Shown here piece by piece: positions 1 through 7,881 of a stretch of 64,000 nucleotides of DNA. A program made the position numbers and the translations under genes. Numbering within the stretch: the first letter of the stretch is position 1; each line of letters opens with the position of its first letter. This stretch comes from Mariniphaga sp041687215 (GTDB taxonomy: Bacteria > Bacteroidota > Bacteroidia > Bacteroidales > Prolixibacteraceae): positions 34,824-98,823 of the forward strand of contig NZ_JAWLCI010000010.1 of NCBI RefSeq assembly GCF_041687215.1, read 5' to 3'. The notes under the pieces were generated by a model, which had not been told where the DNA came from, ran no database searches, and saw only the letters and a list, made by a program, of their open reading frames with translations.

Positions 1-414
1 TTTTGGAATGAAACAGTTATTGAACGCACTTACATTGCGGTGGTTGAGGGAATGGTTGAACAACAGGAAGGAACTATTTCGTCGTATCTGTCGGAGGACA
101 AGGTTTTTAAAATGCACTCGTCGCAGGCGCCCGGTGACGGACAAAAAGCAGTAACGCATTTTTCAGTGCTCAAAAAAAACGAATCATATTCTTTGTTAAA
201 AGTAAATCTCGAAACCGGCAGAAAAAATCAAATACGGATTCACATGCAGGAAATGGGGCACCCCATTGCAGGCGATAAAAAATACTATGCCACAACAAAT
301 CCGATGAAAAGATTGGGCCTTCATGCTACGAAAATAACGTTTATTCATCCCGTTTCAGGAGAGAAAATGGATTTTGAAACTAAAATTCCGCGGGTATTTA
401 TGCGGTTATTTTAA
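1..414 (+). CDS. RluA-family 23S rRNA/tRNA pseudouridine synthase, C-terminal part
   Basis: The reading frame is open from the first base, so the gene starts upstream of the window; 137 residues are visible. The segment RTYIAVVEG near the left edge and QIRIHMQEMGHPIAGDKKY further on are the late catalytic-fold motifs of RluA-type synthases (family pattern RxHQIRxHxxxxGxPIxGDxxY). The catalytic Asp and any S4 domain would lie outside the window. Enzymes of this family isomerise uridine to pseudouridine in rRNA or tRNA; the exact target cannot be read from the C-terminus. It ends with TAA three bases before the stop of the convergent thioredoxin gene. Confidence 0.88.
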   Translation, partial: FWNETVIERTYIAVVEGMVEQQEGTISSYLSEDKVFKMHSSQAPGDGQKAVTHFSVLKKNESYSLLKVNLETGRKNQIRIHMQEMGHPIAGDKKYYATTNPMKRLGLHATKITFIHPVSGEKMDFETKIPRVFMRLF

Positions 415-417
415 CAG

Positions 418-882
418 CTATTGCTGATGAAACTTCAGTTTTAACTCACTTGCCGCTATAAATCCGTAATTCCTGAATAATTCCACACCTTCATTATTCA
501 GAACCAGTTGAGTTGGCACAGCTGAAATTCCAAAATACTGCATTACATTCTGGCTGTTTGGGTTCATCACATTCAATTCGACAACATTTACCTTAATTTT
601 CGGTGCGCTTTTTATTTCTGCCAAAACTGGCTCCATTTGTTTGCAGATGGTGCATCCGGTTGATTTGAATTGCAACAACGTAAACTCAAAATTTTCTCCG
701 TTTTTGGTGTAATTGAAAAGAGAATCTACCCACTGTTCACCTGAAAGGATTACTTCTGTTCCGGCTGATGCGCGCAATTTTTCAGCGATGAAGTTGTTTA
801 GGTTGTTTTTCATAAAGTAACCTAGCAACAAAAGTCCAAGCAGCAGAGATAAAAGGATTATGGGAAGGTTTTGTTTTTTCAT
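418..882 (-). CDS. Membrane-anchored thioredoxin-like protein
   Basis: A 154-aa protein with an N-terminal hydrophobic segment (about residues 6-24, PIILLSLLLGLLLLGYF) after a lysine-rich start, then a thioredoxin fold with the active-site motif CTIC in FKSTGCTICKQMEP and the cis-Pro region SAVPTQLV. The topology suggests an inner-membrane anchor with the thioredoxin domain facing the periplasm, as in TlpA/ResA-like proteins. The start is taken at ATG 882; an in-frame TTG three codons upstream (891) is less likely. It is a single gene, convergent with the RluA gene. The substrate cannot be predicted. Confidence 0.75.
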   Translation of the reverse strand: MKKQNLPIILLSLLLGLLLLGYFMKNNLNNFIAEKLRASAGTEVILSGEQWVDSLFNYTKNGENFEFTLLQFKSTGCTICKQMEPVLAEIKSAPKIKVNVVELNVMNPNSQNVMQYFGISAVPTQLVLNNEGVELFRNYGFIAASELKLKFHQQ

Positions 883-970
883 TTTCTTCAAGACCTTTTT
901 ACAAAGGTAATTATTTTGAATTTTACAGTTTTCTTATCTTTCCATTAACCCGTTTCAAGGAACAAAGTAA

Positions 971-1387
971 CTGAACTGTTTTTTCTATTTTTGCACCGAA
1001 TGTTTCAAGCATTTTTTCAGGCCGGCAAAAGAATTGCAAAAACTCCGGAATATGCTTAAACCTGATGGAATTTTAGTGGTGATGTCAAAACTATGGAAAG
1101 AATTAAAGAGTTTTAAAACCTGGAGGTATGCACACGACCCTACCCATGTGGTCTTTTATCATGAGCAAACTTTCCGTTTTATTGCGATTCATTTTGGTTT
1201 TAACATTCTTGAAATGAAAAAAAAGCAAGGTAGTGATTTTGCAAAAGAAATGACCCATTATCTTTGCAAACAACCGGCGCATAAACGTATTTCGGGCCTG
1301 ATTTTCAGTCGTTCAAAAGCAATGGGTTTGTGGCATTTAACGCACAGACCAAAATCCTTGTCGTTTACCACCTGCGAAATTTTCTGA
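971..1387 (+). pseudogene. Remnant of a class I SAM-dependent methyltransferase
   Basis: Reading the frame back from the obvious LKPDGILVVMSKLW strand to a stop at 968-970 gives YFCTECFKHFFRPAKELQKL, which matches the family phrase CTEVFEHFxxP that precedes the KPGG loop. Then comes WRYAHDPTHVVFYHEQTF, the usual late motif of small methyltransferases. The SAM-binding N-terminal half (GxGxG strand) is absent, because a stop precedes the fragment and no homologous text lies upstream. The C-terminus runs without its own stop into the antisense of the DksA-like gene from 1258. The call is therefore an N-terminally deleted, decayed gene. The only start codon available for the fragment is a TTG at 1034. 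Confidence 0.6.
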
Positions 1388-1593
1388 AGTTGGTCGAGCC
1401 GGGTTTGAAGGTTGCGCAAACTGGCTTCCGTTATGCTTTTGTTGTTTATGGCATCCATGCGCGAAATGCGTCCAATGGCATCATCGGGAGAAACGGGTGC
1501 AGTAAACTCCCTTAATTCTTCTATTTTTTGCGAGAGTTTGTTCATTTCACTATTAATTACTTCTATAATCTGCTGTCGTTCTTCTTGTGTCAT
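1258..1593 (-). CDS. TraR/DksA-family zinc finger protein
   Basis: A 111-aa protein. The N-terminal half is a predicted coiled coil (QQIIEVINSEMNKLSQKIEEL) and the C-terminal half has the four-cysteine zinc finger CVKC...CAGC with PIAFERLKIRPEIRLC between the pairs, the DksA/TraR signature. DksA-type proteins bind the RNA polymerase secondary channel. This one lacks the DxxDxA coiled-coil tip of true DksA, so it may belong to the less understood TraR/YbiI-like group. The ATG at 1593 is clear. Its 3' end overlaps the decayed methyltransferase frame on the other strand. Confidence 0.8.
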   Translation of the reverse strand: MTQEERQQIIEVINSEMNKLSQKIEELREFTAPVSPDDAIGRISRMDAINNKSITEASLRNLQTRLDQLQKISQVVNDKDFGLCVKCHKPIAFERLKIRPEIRLCAGCLQR

Positions 1594-1728
1594 ATTTTTT
1601 AGAATTAACCCAAAAATAGAATTTTTTGTGTGGCTTTTATGCTTGTTGAATTATAAATGCTGTAATTTTTGTTATTGCACTTTTCCCTGTGTAATTTAAA
1701 TCTATGGCAAATTCATTATCTTCGCTGT

Positions 1729-2031
1729 ATGAAGGCAAAACAGAAACCGGTATTTAACAAACGCATTTTCTGGGATGTGAACTTTGAGCAAATCGATTAC
1801 GATGTCAAAGCAAATTTCGTTATTGAGCGGGTTTTCGAGCGAGGTGATGTGGAAGACATCCGTCAATGCCGCCGGTACTATGACGATGAAAAAGTGACGG
1901 AAGCCCTCTTGAATGCCAAATATTTGCCACTCCATACCATTCATTTTGCAAGTGCAATCATAAACAAACCAATTGAAGAATTCAGATGTTACACACTTCG
2001 GCAATTGAACCCGGAACTTTTTCCCTATTAA
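1729..2031 (+). CDS. DUF6922-type antitoxin of an AbiEii toxin pair
   Basis: A 100-aa protein starting MKAKQKPVFNKRIFWDVNFE. In-frame TTG/GTG codons further upstream were rejected because the homologous core begins at this ATG. The text VIERVFERGDVEDI...RRYYGDEKV-like...CYTLRQLNPELFPY is the DUF6922 pattern, a small protein found immediately upstream of AbiEii nucleotidyltransferases in Bacteroidota (family knowledge). The gene overlaps the next by 46 nt, which implies translational coupling. Its inferred role is antitoxin or regulator of the AbiEii-like toxin at 1986. Little else can be said from the sequence. Confidence 0.72.
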   Translation: MKAKQKPVFNKRIFWDVNFEQIDYDVKANFVIERVFERGDVEDIRQCRRYYDDEKVTEALLNAKYLPLHTIHFASAIINKPIEEFRCYTLRQLNPELFPY

Positions 2032-2612
2032 GGGAAGTGATGGAATTACCAATCCTTCAACCCTTTTCATTGGTTGGGGAAACCGCTTTGGCTTTACGTT
2101 ACGGTCATCGAAGTTCAGTGGATTTGGATTTGTTCAATCATAAAGAGTTTAGTCAATCCCAAATTGTTGAAAATCTTGAAAGAGTGTTTCAGAAAAGATT
2201 TGTTTACAAACAGGAACAGACCCGATTTGGAATATTTTGTTTTATCGATGGAGTAAAAGTCGATATAGTCCATTTTCCACATCCACCAATTGCTCCTTTT
2301 GAGGAGTATGAAAAAGTCCGTTTTTACAGCGATGCAGATATTGCCGCTATGAAAATACAGGCCATTTTGGGGCGCGGAAAGAAAAAGGATTTTTGGGATC
2401 TGTATGAATTACTTCAACACTATTCACTACAACAAATCATCGACTGGCACAAACAAAAATATCCGAGCCAGATGCTTGCCATAAGTATTCCACATGCCAT
2501 CACATATTTTGTTGATGCCGATGATAGCGAAACCCCGGTAAGTTTCAAAAATCAAACCTGGGAGGGGATTAAAAAAGGCATAAGTAAAATTGTCAGCGAT
2601 TATTTACGCTAA
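1986..2612 (+). CDS. AbiEii/AbiGii-family nucleotidyltransferase toxin
   Basis: A 208-aa protein. The N-terminus carries the minimal nucleotidyltransferase signature LVGETALALRYGHRSSVDLDLF (the family's GGTAL...R.S.DLDLF, with GET replacing GGT), followed by VDIVHF with the third acidic residue and IAAMKIQAILGRGKKKDFWDLYELL, the Lys-containing helix typical of AbiEii. Such toxins transfer nucleotides to tRNA or related targets and work as type IV-like toxin-antitoxin or phage-abortive modules. The ATG at 1986 lies inside the DUF6922 gene. No phage or transposon genes flank the pair. Confidence 0.82.
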   Translation: MLHTSAIEPGTFSLLREVMELPILQPFSLVGETALALRYGHRSSVDLDLFNHKEFSQSQIVENLERVFQKRFVYKQEQTRFGIFCFIDGVKVDIVHFPHPPIAPFEEYEKVRFYSDADIAAMKIQAILGRGKKKDFWDLYELLQHYSLQQIIDWHKQKYPSQMLAISIPHAITYFVDADDSETPVSFKNQTWEGIKKGISKIVSDYLR

Positions 2613-2626
2613 CTTCAACCGAATAA

Positions 2627-3211
2627 TTAGGGCAGCGGACTACCTACTGCAATATCGCACCGGTGCCAGGGTTGTCCGTGCGCCGGATTCAGACGTGGTT
2701 TTGTTCCACTGTTTGCAGGAGTGGTGCTTCTTGCCTGCGAGGGATTCATTCGCATGGCGTTTTCGATGGTTGGAGCAGTAGGGTTATTTGCTGTTGAAGG
2801 TGCTGAACTTTGGGTACGGGGAGCAGTAGTGGTTGTTTGGCTGGATGTTGTTTGCCGTGTGGTGTTTGCCGGAGGAGAATTAAGCGGCGCACCAACCGGG
2901 ATATCACAACGGTGATAGGGTTCTCCGTGCGGGGGATTCATCATTACTTCTGCACTGTTCTGGGCCGGGCCGGTTTGCTCTGTTGGTTCAGGAACTGGTG
3001 TTGAAATCTCTTGCATGTCAACTTCATCTGACAAATTGGCTTCTGTCTCAGTGTTCACTATGTTATTTTGCTCCATAGCCTGTTCCTGATTTTCTGATTG
3101 TGCAGGTTGTTTCGAATCATTTTTTGCAGGGTTGCAAGATGTTATAACAAACATGGCAACTGCAGTAATTACAATCGTGTATAAATTAAATTGAATTTTC
3201 ATGTACTTCAT
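2627..3211 (-). CDS. Lipoprotein with two PHGEP-HRCDIPVGAPL repeats
   Basis: A 194-aa lipoprotein: signal segment YTIVITAVAMFVITSC with a lipobox-like ITSC and Cys near residue 26, then a Gln/Glu/Ser/Thr/Pro-rich linker. Two copies of a motif occupy about residues 92-111 (PPHGEPYHRCDIPVGAPL) and the extreme C-terminus (PAHGQPWHRCDIAVGSPL), separated by a low-complexity TTSSQTTTTAPRT stretch. I recognise the H-RCDI-VG-PL motif as recurrent in Bacteroidota hypothetical proteins but know no function. The invariant His and Cys suggest metal or thiol chemistry (inference). The start may be ATG 3211 or ATG 3202. Confidence 0.65.
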   Translation of the reverse strand: MKYMKIQFNLYTIVITAVAMFVITSCNPAKNDSKQPAQSENQEQAMEQNNIVNTETEANLSDEVDMQEISTPVPEPTEQTGPAQNSAEVMMNPPHGEPYHRCDIPVGAPLNSPPANTTRQTTSSQTTTTAPRTQSSAPSTANNPTAPTIENAMRMNPSQARSTTPANSGTKPRLNPAHGQPWHRCDIAVGSPLP

Positions 3212-3312
3212 AATTTTTAATTTGTTAATTTAAATTGAGTTGTTCCTTTTAGATTTGCTGTTAATTTCCAATCACTAAAACAACGTTTTCCTGCAAAAAT
3301 AGTTTAAAATAT

Positions 3313-4344
3313 TTAATACTTCCACCTGTTTGCCAGCGCCACCAGCGATAACATCACCGGAACTTCAACCAATACGCCAACAACTGTTACCAGAGCCGCC
3401 GGCGAGTGTAATCCGAAAAGTGCAATGGCAACGGCCACGGCCAGTTCAAAAAAGTTGCTGGCGCCAATCATGGCTGCCGGGGCGCAGATAGCATGTGGAA
3501 GTTTTAGTTTTTTACCTCCAAACCAGGCCAGGAAAAAGATAAAATAGGTTTGAATAATCAGGGGCACAGCAGCCAGCAAAATAATCAGCGGATTATTCAG
3601 AATGTTTTGCCCCTGAAAGGCAAAAAGCAACACCAGTGTAATCAAAAGCGCCATGATGCTCACCGGTTTCAGTTTGGGTAAAAATTCTTTTTTAAACCAT
3701 TCGTCCCCGCGTCGTTTTATCAGGATTCGTTGAGTAATTATTCCTGCAACCAGCGGAACTACAACAAAAATGATAACACTGGCTATCAAAGTGTCATAAG
3801 GAATGATAATATTGGTAATTCCGAGCAGTAAACCTACAATGGGTATGAATGCTACCAAAATAATCAAATCGTTTACTGAAACCTGCACCAGCGTGTAATT
3901 GGGGTCGCCGTCGGTGAGGTAACTCCAAACAAAAACCATAGCAGTGCAGGGTGCTGCCCCTAAAATAATAGCGCCGGCAATATACTCGCCGGCAAGCTCC
4001 GGGTCAATCCAGGCAGAATAGATTTTTGAAAAAAATATCCATGCAAAAAATGCCATGGTAAAAGGTTTGATGGCCCAGTTGATAATAACGGTCCAGACAA
4101 TACCCCGAGGCTTTTTACCCACTTGTTTAATACTGGTAAAATCAATCTGGAGCATCATCGGGTAAATCATTAGCCAAATCAAAACTGCTACCGGGATGTT
4201 TACACGGGCAAACTCCAGGCTGCTGATTATTTCAATTGAATCACCGAGTAAATAGCCAAGCCCTATACCGGCAAGTATTCCAAGGGCTACCCAGATGGTT
4301 AAATATTTCTCGAAAAAGCCAATGCTCTTTTTTTGTTTTCCCAT
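3313..4344 (-). CDS. acr3: ACR3-family arsenite efflux permease
   Basis: A 343-aa polytopic membrane protein with about ten transmembrane segments. The conserved ACR3 text GAAPCTAMVFVWSYLTDGDPNYTLVQVSVND contains the essential Cys in TM4, and the C-terminal APAAMIGASNFFELAVAVAIALFG block is also diagnostic. ACR3 exports arsenite (or antimonite) from the cytoplasm using the proton gradient. It is the last gene of the arsR-permease-cytochrome-arsC-arsM-acr3 series, starting 5 nt after arsM, so it is probably co-transcribed and derepressed by metalloid through the ArsR at 7882-8187. Confidence 0.95.
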   Translation of the reverse strand: MGKQKKSIGFFEKYLTIWVALGILAGIGLGYLLGDSIEIISSLEFARVNIPVAVLIWLMIYPMMLQIDFTSIKQVGKKPRGIVWTVIINWAIKPFTMAFFAWIFFSKIYSAWIDPELAGEYIAGAIILGAAPCTAMVFVWSYLTDGDPNYTLVQVSVNDLIILVAFIPIVGLLLGITNIIIPYDTLIASVIIFVVVPLVAGIITQRILIKRRGDEWFKKEFLPKLKPVSIMALLITLVLLFAFQGQNILNNPLIILLAAVPLIIQTYFIFFLAWFGGKKLKLPHAICAPAAMIGASNFFELAVAVAIALFGLHSPAALVTVVGVLVEVPVMLSLVALANRWKY

Positions 4345-4349
4345 TTTGA

Positions 4350-5153
4350 CTATTTGTTTGCAATAATCGTTAAACTAAAAATTCCCGTTTCAGTTTGTTT
4401 GAATTTTTTAATTTCGTTTTCATTCAAATAGTTTATAAGAACCGTGTCCGGAATTCTGATTTGTTTTTCCTTTTTGATTTCTATATTCGTAAATCCCTGC
4501 TTTTCAATAATTTTTAGGTATTCCTGTTTTTCAGTTGCACCCGAAACGCAACCGGCGTACATTTCAGCAGCTTCTTTTAGCCCCTTTGGTAATTCACCGC
4601 TGGTTACCACATCCGAAATACAAAAATGGCCACCCGGTTTAAGCACCCGGAAAATTTCAGAAAATGCTTTTTGTTTGTCGGGAACCAGGTTGAGCACACA
4701 GTTGCTGATAACCACATCAAAATTGGAATCGGACAGCGGCATTTCTTCAATATCGCCCTGAATGAATCCGATGTTTTTGAATCCGGTTTTGGCTAAATTT
4801 TGCTGTGCTTTCCGAATCATTTCTTCGGTAAAATCGAGGCCGGTAACTTTTCCGGTTTCGCCAACAATAGTTCTGGCAATGAAACAATCATTGCCGGCAC
4901 CGCTGCCCAAATCGAGCACACTGTCGCCTGGTTTTATACCGGCAAATTCGGTGGGTAAACCGCAGCCCAGTCCCAAATCTGCATCCGGATTATATCCAGC
5001 TACGTTGGTATATTCGTCGCCAATCATGCTGAATTCCAATTCACCGCAACACCCCGATGAGCCGCAACATCCTTCCTGTTGTAAAAGACTGCTTTGGCTG
5101 GCAATGGAGCCGTACTTTTCTTTTACTACCAGTTTTAAATCTTCTGCTTTCAT
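4350..5153 (-). CDS. arsM: Arsenite S-adenosylmethionine methyltransferase
   Basis: A 267-aa protein. The SAM-binding motif VLDLGSGAGNDCFIA and the downstream VVISNCVLNLVPDK and RVLKPGGHFCISDVV blocks are those of ArsM. Cys residues expected for As(III) binding are present: the CCGSSGCC cluster near residue 30, Cys in GLGCGLP, GAGNDC, and the AGCVSGA Cys. ArsM methylates trivalent arsenic to mono-, di- and trimethyl species in the cytoplasm. Its ATG overlaps the arsC stop by 4 nt (ATGA-type coupling), and acr3 follows after 5 nt. Confidence 0.93.
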   Translation of the reverse strand: MKAEDLKLVVKEKYGSIASQSSLLQQEGCCGSSGCCGELEFSMIGDEYTNVAGYNPDADLGLGCGLPTEFAGIKPGDSVLDLGSGAGNDCFIARTIVGETGKVTGLDFTEEMIRKAQQNLAKTGFKNIGFIQGDIEEMPLSDSNFDVVISNCVLNLVPDKQKAFSEIFRVLKPGGHFCISDVVTSGELPKGLKEAAEMYAGCVSGATEKQEYLKIIEKQGFTNIEIKKEKQIRIPDTVLINYLNENEIKKFKQTETGIFSLTIIANK

Positions 5154-5575
5154 AGTTGTGGTAAAATTTCTTCTTTATATAATTTCGTAAATGCTTCTTT
5201 TATTTCGTCGCGCACCCGGTAATATTCATTTTGAATAAATTCCGGTGTACCGGTGGCGTGCGAAGGGTCGTCGAACCCGATGTGCAGCCTGTGTTTTACT
5301 TTACCCAAAAAAGCCGGACAGTTTTCGTTGGCGCCGCCGCAAACGGTAATCACGTAATCCCATTCTCTGTCCAGATATAAATCAACTGAATCGGAAGTGT
5401 GTTCGCTGATATCGATACTAATTTCCTTCATTACTTCAACGGCTTTGTGGTTCAGTTTTCCGGAAGCCTCGGTTCCGGCTGAAGCTACTTCCAACCTGTC
5501 GTCGAACGATTTTAAAAATCCGTGGGCCATCTGGCTGCGGCAACTGTTGCCGGTGCATAGAATTAAAATTTTCAT
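5150..5575 (-). CDS. arsC: Arsenate reductase, low-molecular-weight phosphatase type
   Basis: A 141-aa protein of the thioredoxin-linked ArsC family. The N-terminal P-loop LCTGNSCRSQMA (CxxxxxCR) contains the nucleophilic Cys; further Cys residues in VITVCGGANENCP match the relay Cys pair, and HIGFDDPS contains the catalytic Asp-Pro. It reduces arsenate to arsenite, which ArsM or Acr3 then handles. A 116-nt spacer separates it from the upstream cytochrome gene; this spacer carries a tandem-like AT-rich text (gttaaa/gtcaaattgttaaa) but no promoter I can defend. Confidence 0.93.
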   Translation of the reverse strand: MKILILCTGNSCRSQMAHGFLKSFDDRLEVASAGTEASGKLNHKAVEVMKEISIDISEHTSDSVDLYLDREWDYVITVCGGANENCPAFLGKVKHRLHIGFDDPSHATGTPEFIQNEYYRVRDEIKEAFTKLYKEEILPQL

Positions 5576-5691
5576 GATGAAATTGTTAAGGTGTCAAATT
5601 GTTAAACTGTTAAATGCAAAATTGCTGGATTATGCTATTTCTGCTCGTTTCCTAAATTAATGTGTCATCATACTCATGCAATCATGTTTTG

Positions 5692-6522
5692 CTACTTCAT
5701 GAATTTATAGTGCACATCTGCAAACGCTTTGTGTGCAAAGGATTCTGAATGGCAGGAGGTGCAGCTCATTTTCACACTGGTGTTTTTTACTTTTCCGTCG
5801 TTTCCGTGGCAGGCTACACAGCTGTTTGTCGCTTCATTGGTGTGTGTATTTGTGATGTATGCATTGGTGTAAATATCGTTGAGCGAAGCGGTTACTTTTT
5901 GCGCCACGTCACCGGTTAACCGGCGGCACCGTTCTTTTCGTTCCTTGCTGTCCACAGAGAAACCCGATGTTTTGCACCAATTGGTGTTCGATGCATGGCA
6001 CAAAACCGAATTGGAAGCACTTACCACTGGTGTAAAATCAAACACAGCATTTTGCGGGTTGAATACCGGCAAAGACTCTTTTTCGTACCATTGAAAAAGG
6101 TCGGTAATCATTTTATCCTGAACATTTTTATCGGTAACAAATAATCCAATTAACGCTGCTGCGCCGTTCAATGCACCACAAACCGACCCGAAGCCACCAA
6201 TTCCCCCATGCCCGTATTTAAACATGTGGATGGGAAACGATGTAAACGGCTCACCAAACTTATCGGCCAACTGGGAAACGACACTTATAACGGTCGCATA
6301 CATGCAGCTTCCTTCACTGTATCTGTCGTATGCCAGTTGAGCTGTTGCGGAAGGGTCCAGGTGAAAATACTCCCATTCGCTTTCTTCCGGGGTGAATTCC
6401 AGATTTCTTGTTTCCGGTAAAGGTTGTTTTTCAGGCTTGAATGCTGTAGTGAGTGTTAACAGGCCGGCTCCGCCTGCTGCAATAGCGCCGGCAGCTACTT
6501 TCATTGCTTTTCTTCTGTCCAT
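5692..6522 (-). CDS. Split-Soret-type diheme cytochrome c, C_GCxxG_C_C family
   Basis: A 276-aa exported protein. The N-terminus MDRRKAMKVAAGAIAAGGAG looks like a Tat-type signal (DRR followed by an alanine-rich stretch). The middle holds the C_GCxxG_C_C-type pattern: Cys in EGSCMYATV, then GGFGSVCGALNGAAALIG, Cys-rich SVLCHASNTNWC and KERCRRLTGDVA. The C-terminus carries two heme c sites, CVACH and CTSCH. This layout matches split-Soret cytochrome c of sulfate reducers. The protein should be periplasmic and redox-active, partner unknown. It sits inside an arsenic operon between the permease and arsC. Confidence 0.82.
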   Translation of the reverse strand: MDRRKAMKVAAGAIAAGGAGLLTLTTAFKPEKQPLPETRNLEFTPEESEWEYFHLDPSATAQLAYDRYSEGSCMYATVISVVSQLADKFGEPFTSFPIHMFKYGHGGIGGFGSVCGALNGAAALIGLFVTDKNVQDKMITDLFQWYEKESLPVFNPQNAVFDFTPVVSASNSVLCHASNTNWCKTSGFSVDSKERKERCRRLTGDVAQKVTASLNDIYTNAYITNTHTNEATNSCVACHGNDGKVKNTSVKMSCTSCHSESFAHKAFADVHYKFMK

Positions 6523-6560
6523 TTTTTTTATCGTTTTTTGCGTTACTTTTATTATCGATT

Positions 6561-7880
6561 TTAAAAGAATGTTCCGTAAATCATTCCCGACAGGGTTGCC
6601 ATTATTACCACCAGCAGAACATAAACCAGCGTTTTTTGTGTGCCAATCACACCGCGGATGACCAGCATATTTGGCAGCGATAACGAAGGCCCGGCAAGCA
6701 GCAATGCCAAAGCCGGTCCTTTTCCCATTCCGGCAGCAATAAGGCCCTGTAAAATGGGCACTTCAGTTAGCGTAGCGAAATACATAAATGCACCCACAAT
6801 GGAGGCGAAAAAGTTGGAAAATACCGAATTCCCGCCCACCAGATTGGCCACCCATTCGTTGGGTATAATCCCGGCCATGGCTGTATCGTCGTGGGTTGAG
6901 CCAAGCAAAAAACCGGCTGCCAACACGCCAATGGCCAGCAGCGGCATAATCTGTTTGGTGAAATCCCATGCAGAAATGGTCCATTCTTTATTGTCCTGGT
7001 CTCTTTTATCGATTAAGGTAATAATACTTAATCCGGCAATAGCAACTACCATTGGAATGAGCGGTGACGAACTTAAGAATGCTGATGCAGCAGTGGCTAA
7101 AGTTGCAAGCAAAACATGCTGCCATTTGATTTTCAAAATTGCGATTAAAGAATATACGAGTACCAGTCCAAATGCCGAGGTGATGTACCACTTGTTGGCC
7201 CAAATCCAGTACCATGTGCCATCGGTTACGCCATCGCCCGGTTTTCCCCAGTTGGCAAAAACCAGAATAAGAACGAGGGTAAAAAAGTGAAGGGATGTTT
7301 GCCACATGGGGCGTTTTTCCGGAACATCGGGAAAACTCAGTTGCTCTTCATTTTTTGTTTTTTCCTCTTTACGGTAAATGAGCGACATAACGGAGCCAAT
7401 GACTACGGCAAAAACCACTGCGCCAATTACGCGGGCAACGCCCATTTCAAAACCCAGAATGCGGGCTGTGAGTATGATGGCCAGAATATTGATGGCCGGT
7501 CCACTGTACAAAAGGGCGATGGCTGGTCCCAAACCTGCTCCGCGTTTGTGAATGCTTGAAAACAGGGGCAAAATGGTGCAACTGCAAACGGCCAGGATTG
7601 TCCCCGAAACCGATGCCACTGTGTAGGCCACCCATTTTTTTGCTTTGGCGCCAAAATATTTCATTACAGCGCCCTGACTTACAAAAACGGCAATTACCCC
7701 GGCTATAAAAAAGGCCGGCAGCAGGCACAAAATCACGTGTTCCTGTGCATACCATTTGGCCAAATCGAACATAGCCAGAATCGCTTCAGTGAATCGTGCG
7801 TTTTCGAGGGGCATAAAGTAGGCAAACACAAAAACGGCAACAATCCAACCTAAAATTTTAATCTCTTTTTTCCAGTCCAT
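6561..7880 (-). CDS. ArsP-type permease (PF03773-like)
   Basis: A 439-aa protein with about ten membrane helices in two halves. The conserved phrase GTILAVCSCTILPLFSSIHKRGAGLGPAIA plus SGPAINILAI in the first half, and FFASIVGAFMYFATLTEVPILQGL with LLLAGPSLSLPNM in the second, are the permease-family repeats. ArsP members export trivalent organoarsenicals such as methylarsenite, and the CSC pair is the candidate binding site. Its start lies 1 nt after the ArsR stop, so the two form one transcript. A methylarsenite exporter would complement ArsM downstream (inference). Confidence 0.85.
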   Translation of the reverse strand: MDWKKEIKILGWIVAVFVFAYFMPLENARFTEAILAMFDLAKWYAQEHVILCLLPAFFIAGVIAVFVSQGAVMKYFGAKAKKWVAYTVASVSGTILAVCSCTILPLFSSIHKRGAGLGPAIALLYSGPAINILAIILTARILGFEMGVARVIGAVVFAVVIGSVMSLIYRKEEKTKNEEQLSFPDVPEKRPMWQTSLHFFTLVLILVFANWGKPGDGVTDGTWYWIWANKWYITSAFGLVLVYSLIAILKIKWQHVLLATLATAASAFLSSSPLIPMVVAIAGLSIITLIDKRDQDNKEWTISAWDFTKQIMPLLAIGVLAAGFLLGSTHDDTAMAGIIPNEWVANLVGGNSVFSNFFASIVGAFMYFATLTEVPILQGLIAAGMGKGPALALLLAGPSLSLPNMLVIRGVIGTQKTLVYVLLVVIMATLSGMIYGTFF

Positions 7881-7881
7881 T

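Noticed and set aside
985..1000. TATTTTTG promoter-like box at 986-993
   Set aside because: It lies within the methyltransferase-like coding text (FCTE), so the match is likely incidental.
2590..3004. Plus-strand ORFs over the HRCDI lipoprotein
   Set aside because: They are the antisense of a low-complexity repeat region; codon use and composition fit the minus-strand gene.
7427..7755. Minus-strand ORFs of 75 to 102 aa overlapping the ArsP-type permease
   Set aside because: Frame-shifted shadows of the permease with biased Trp/Cys/His composition.
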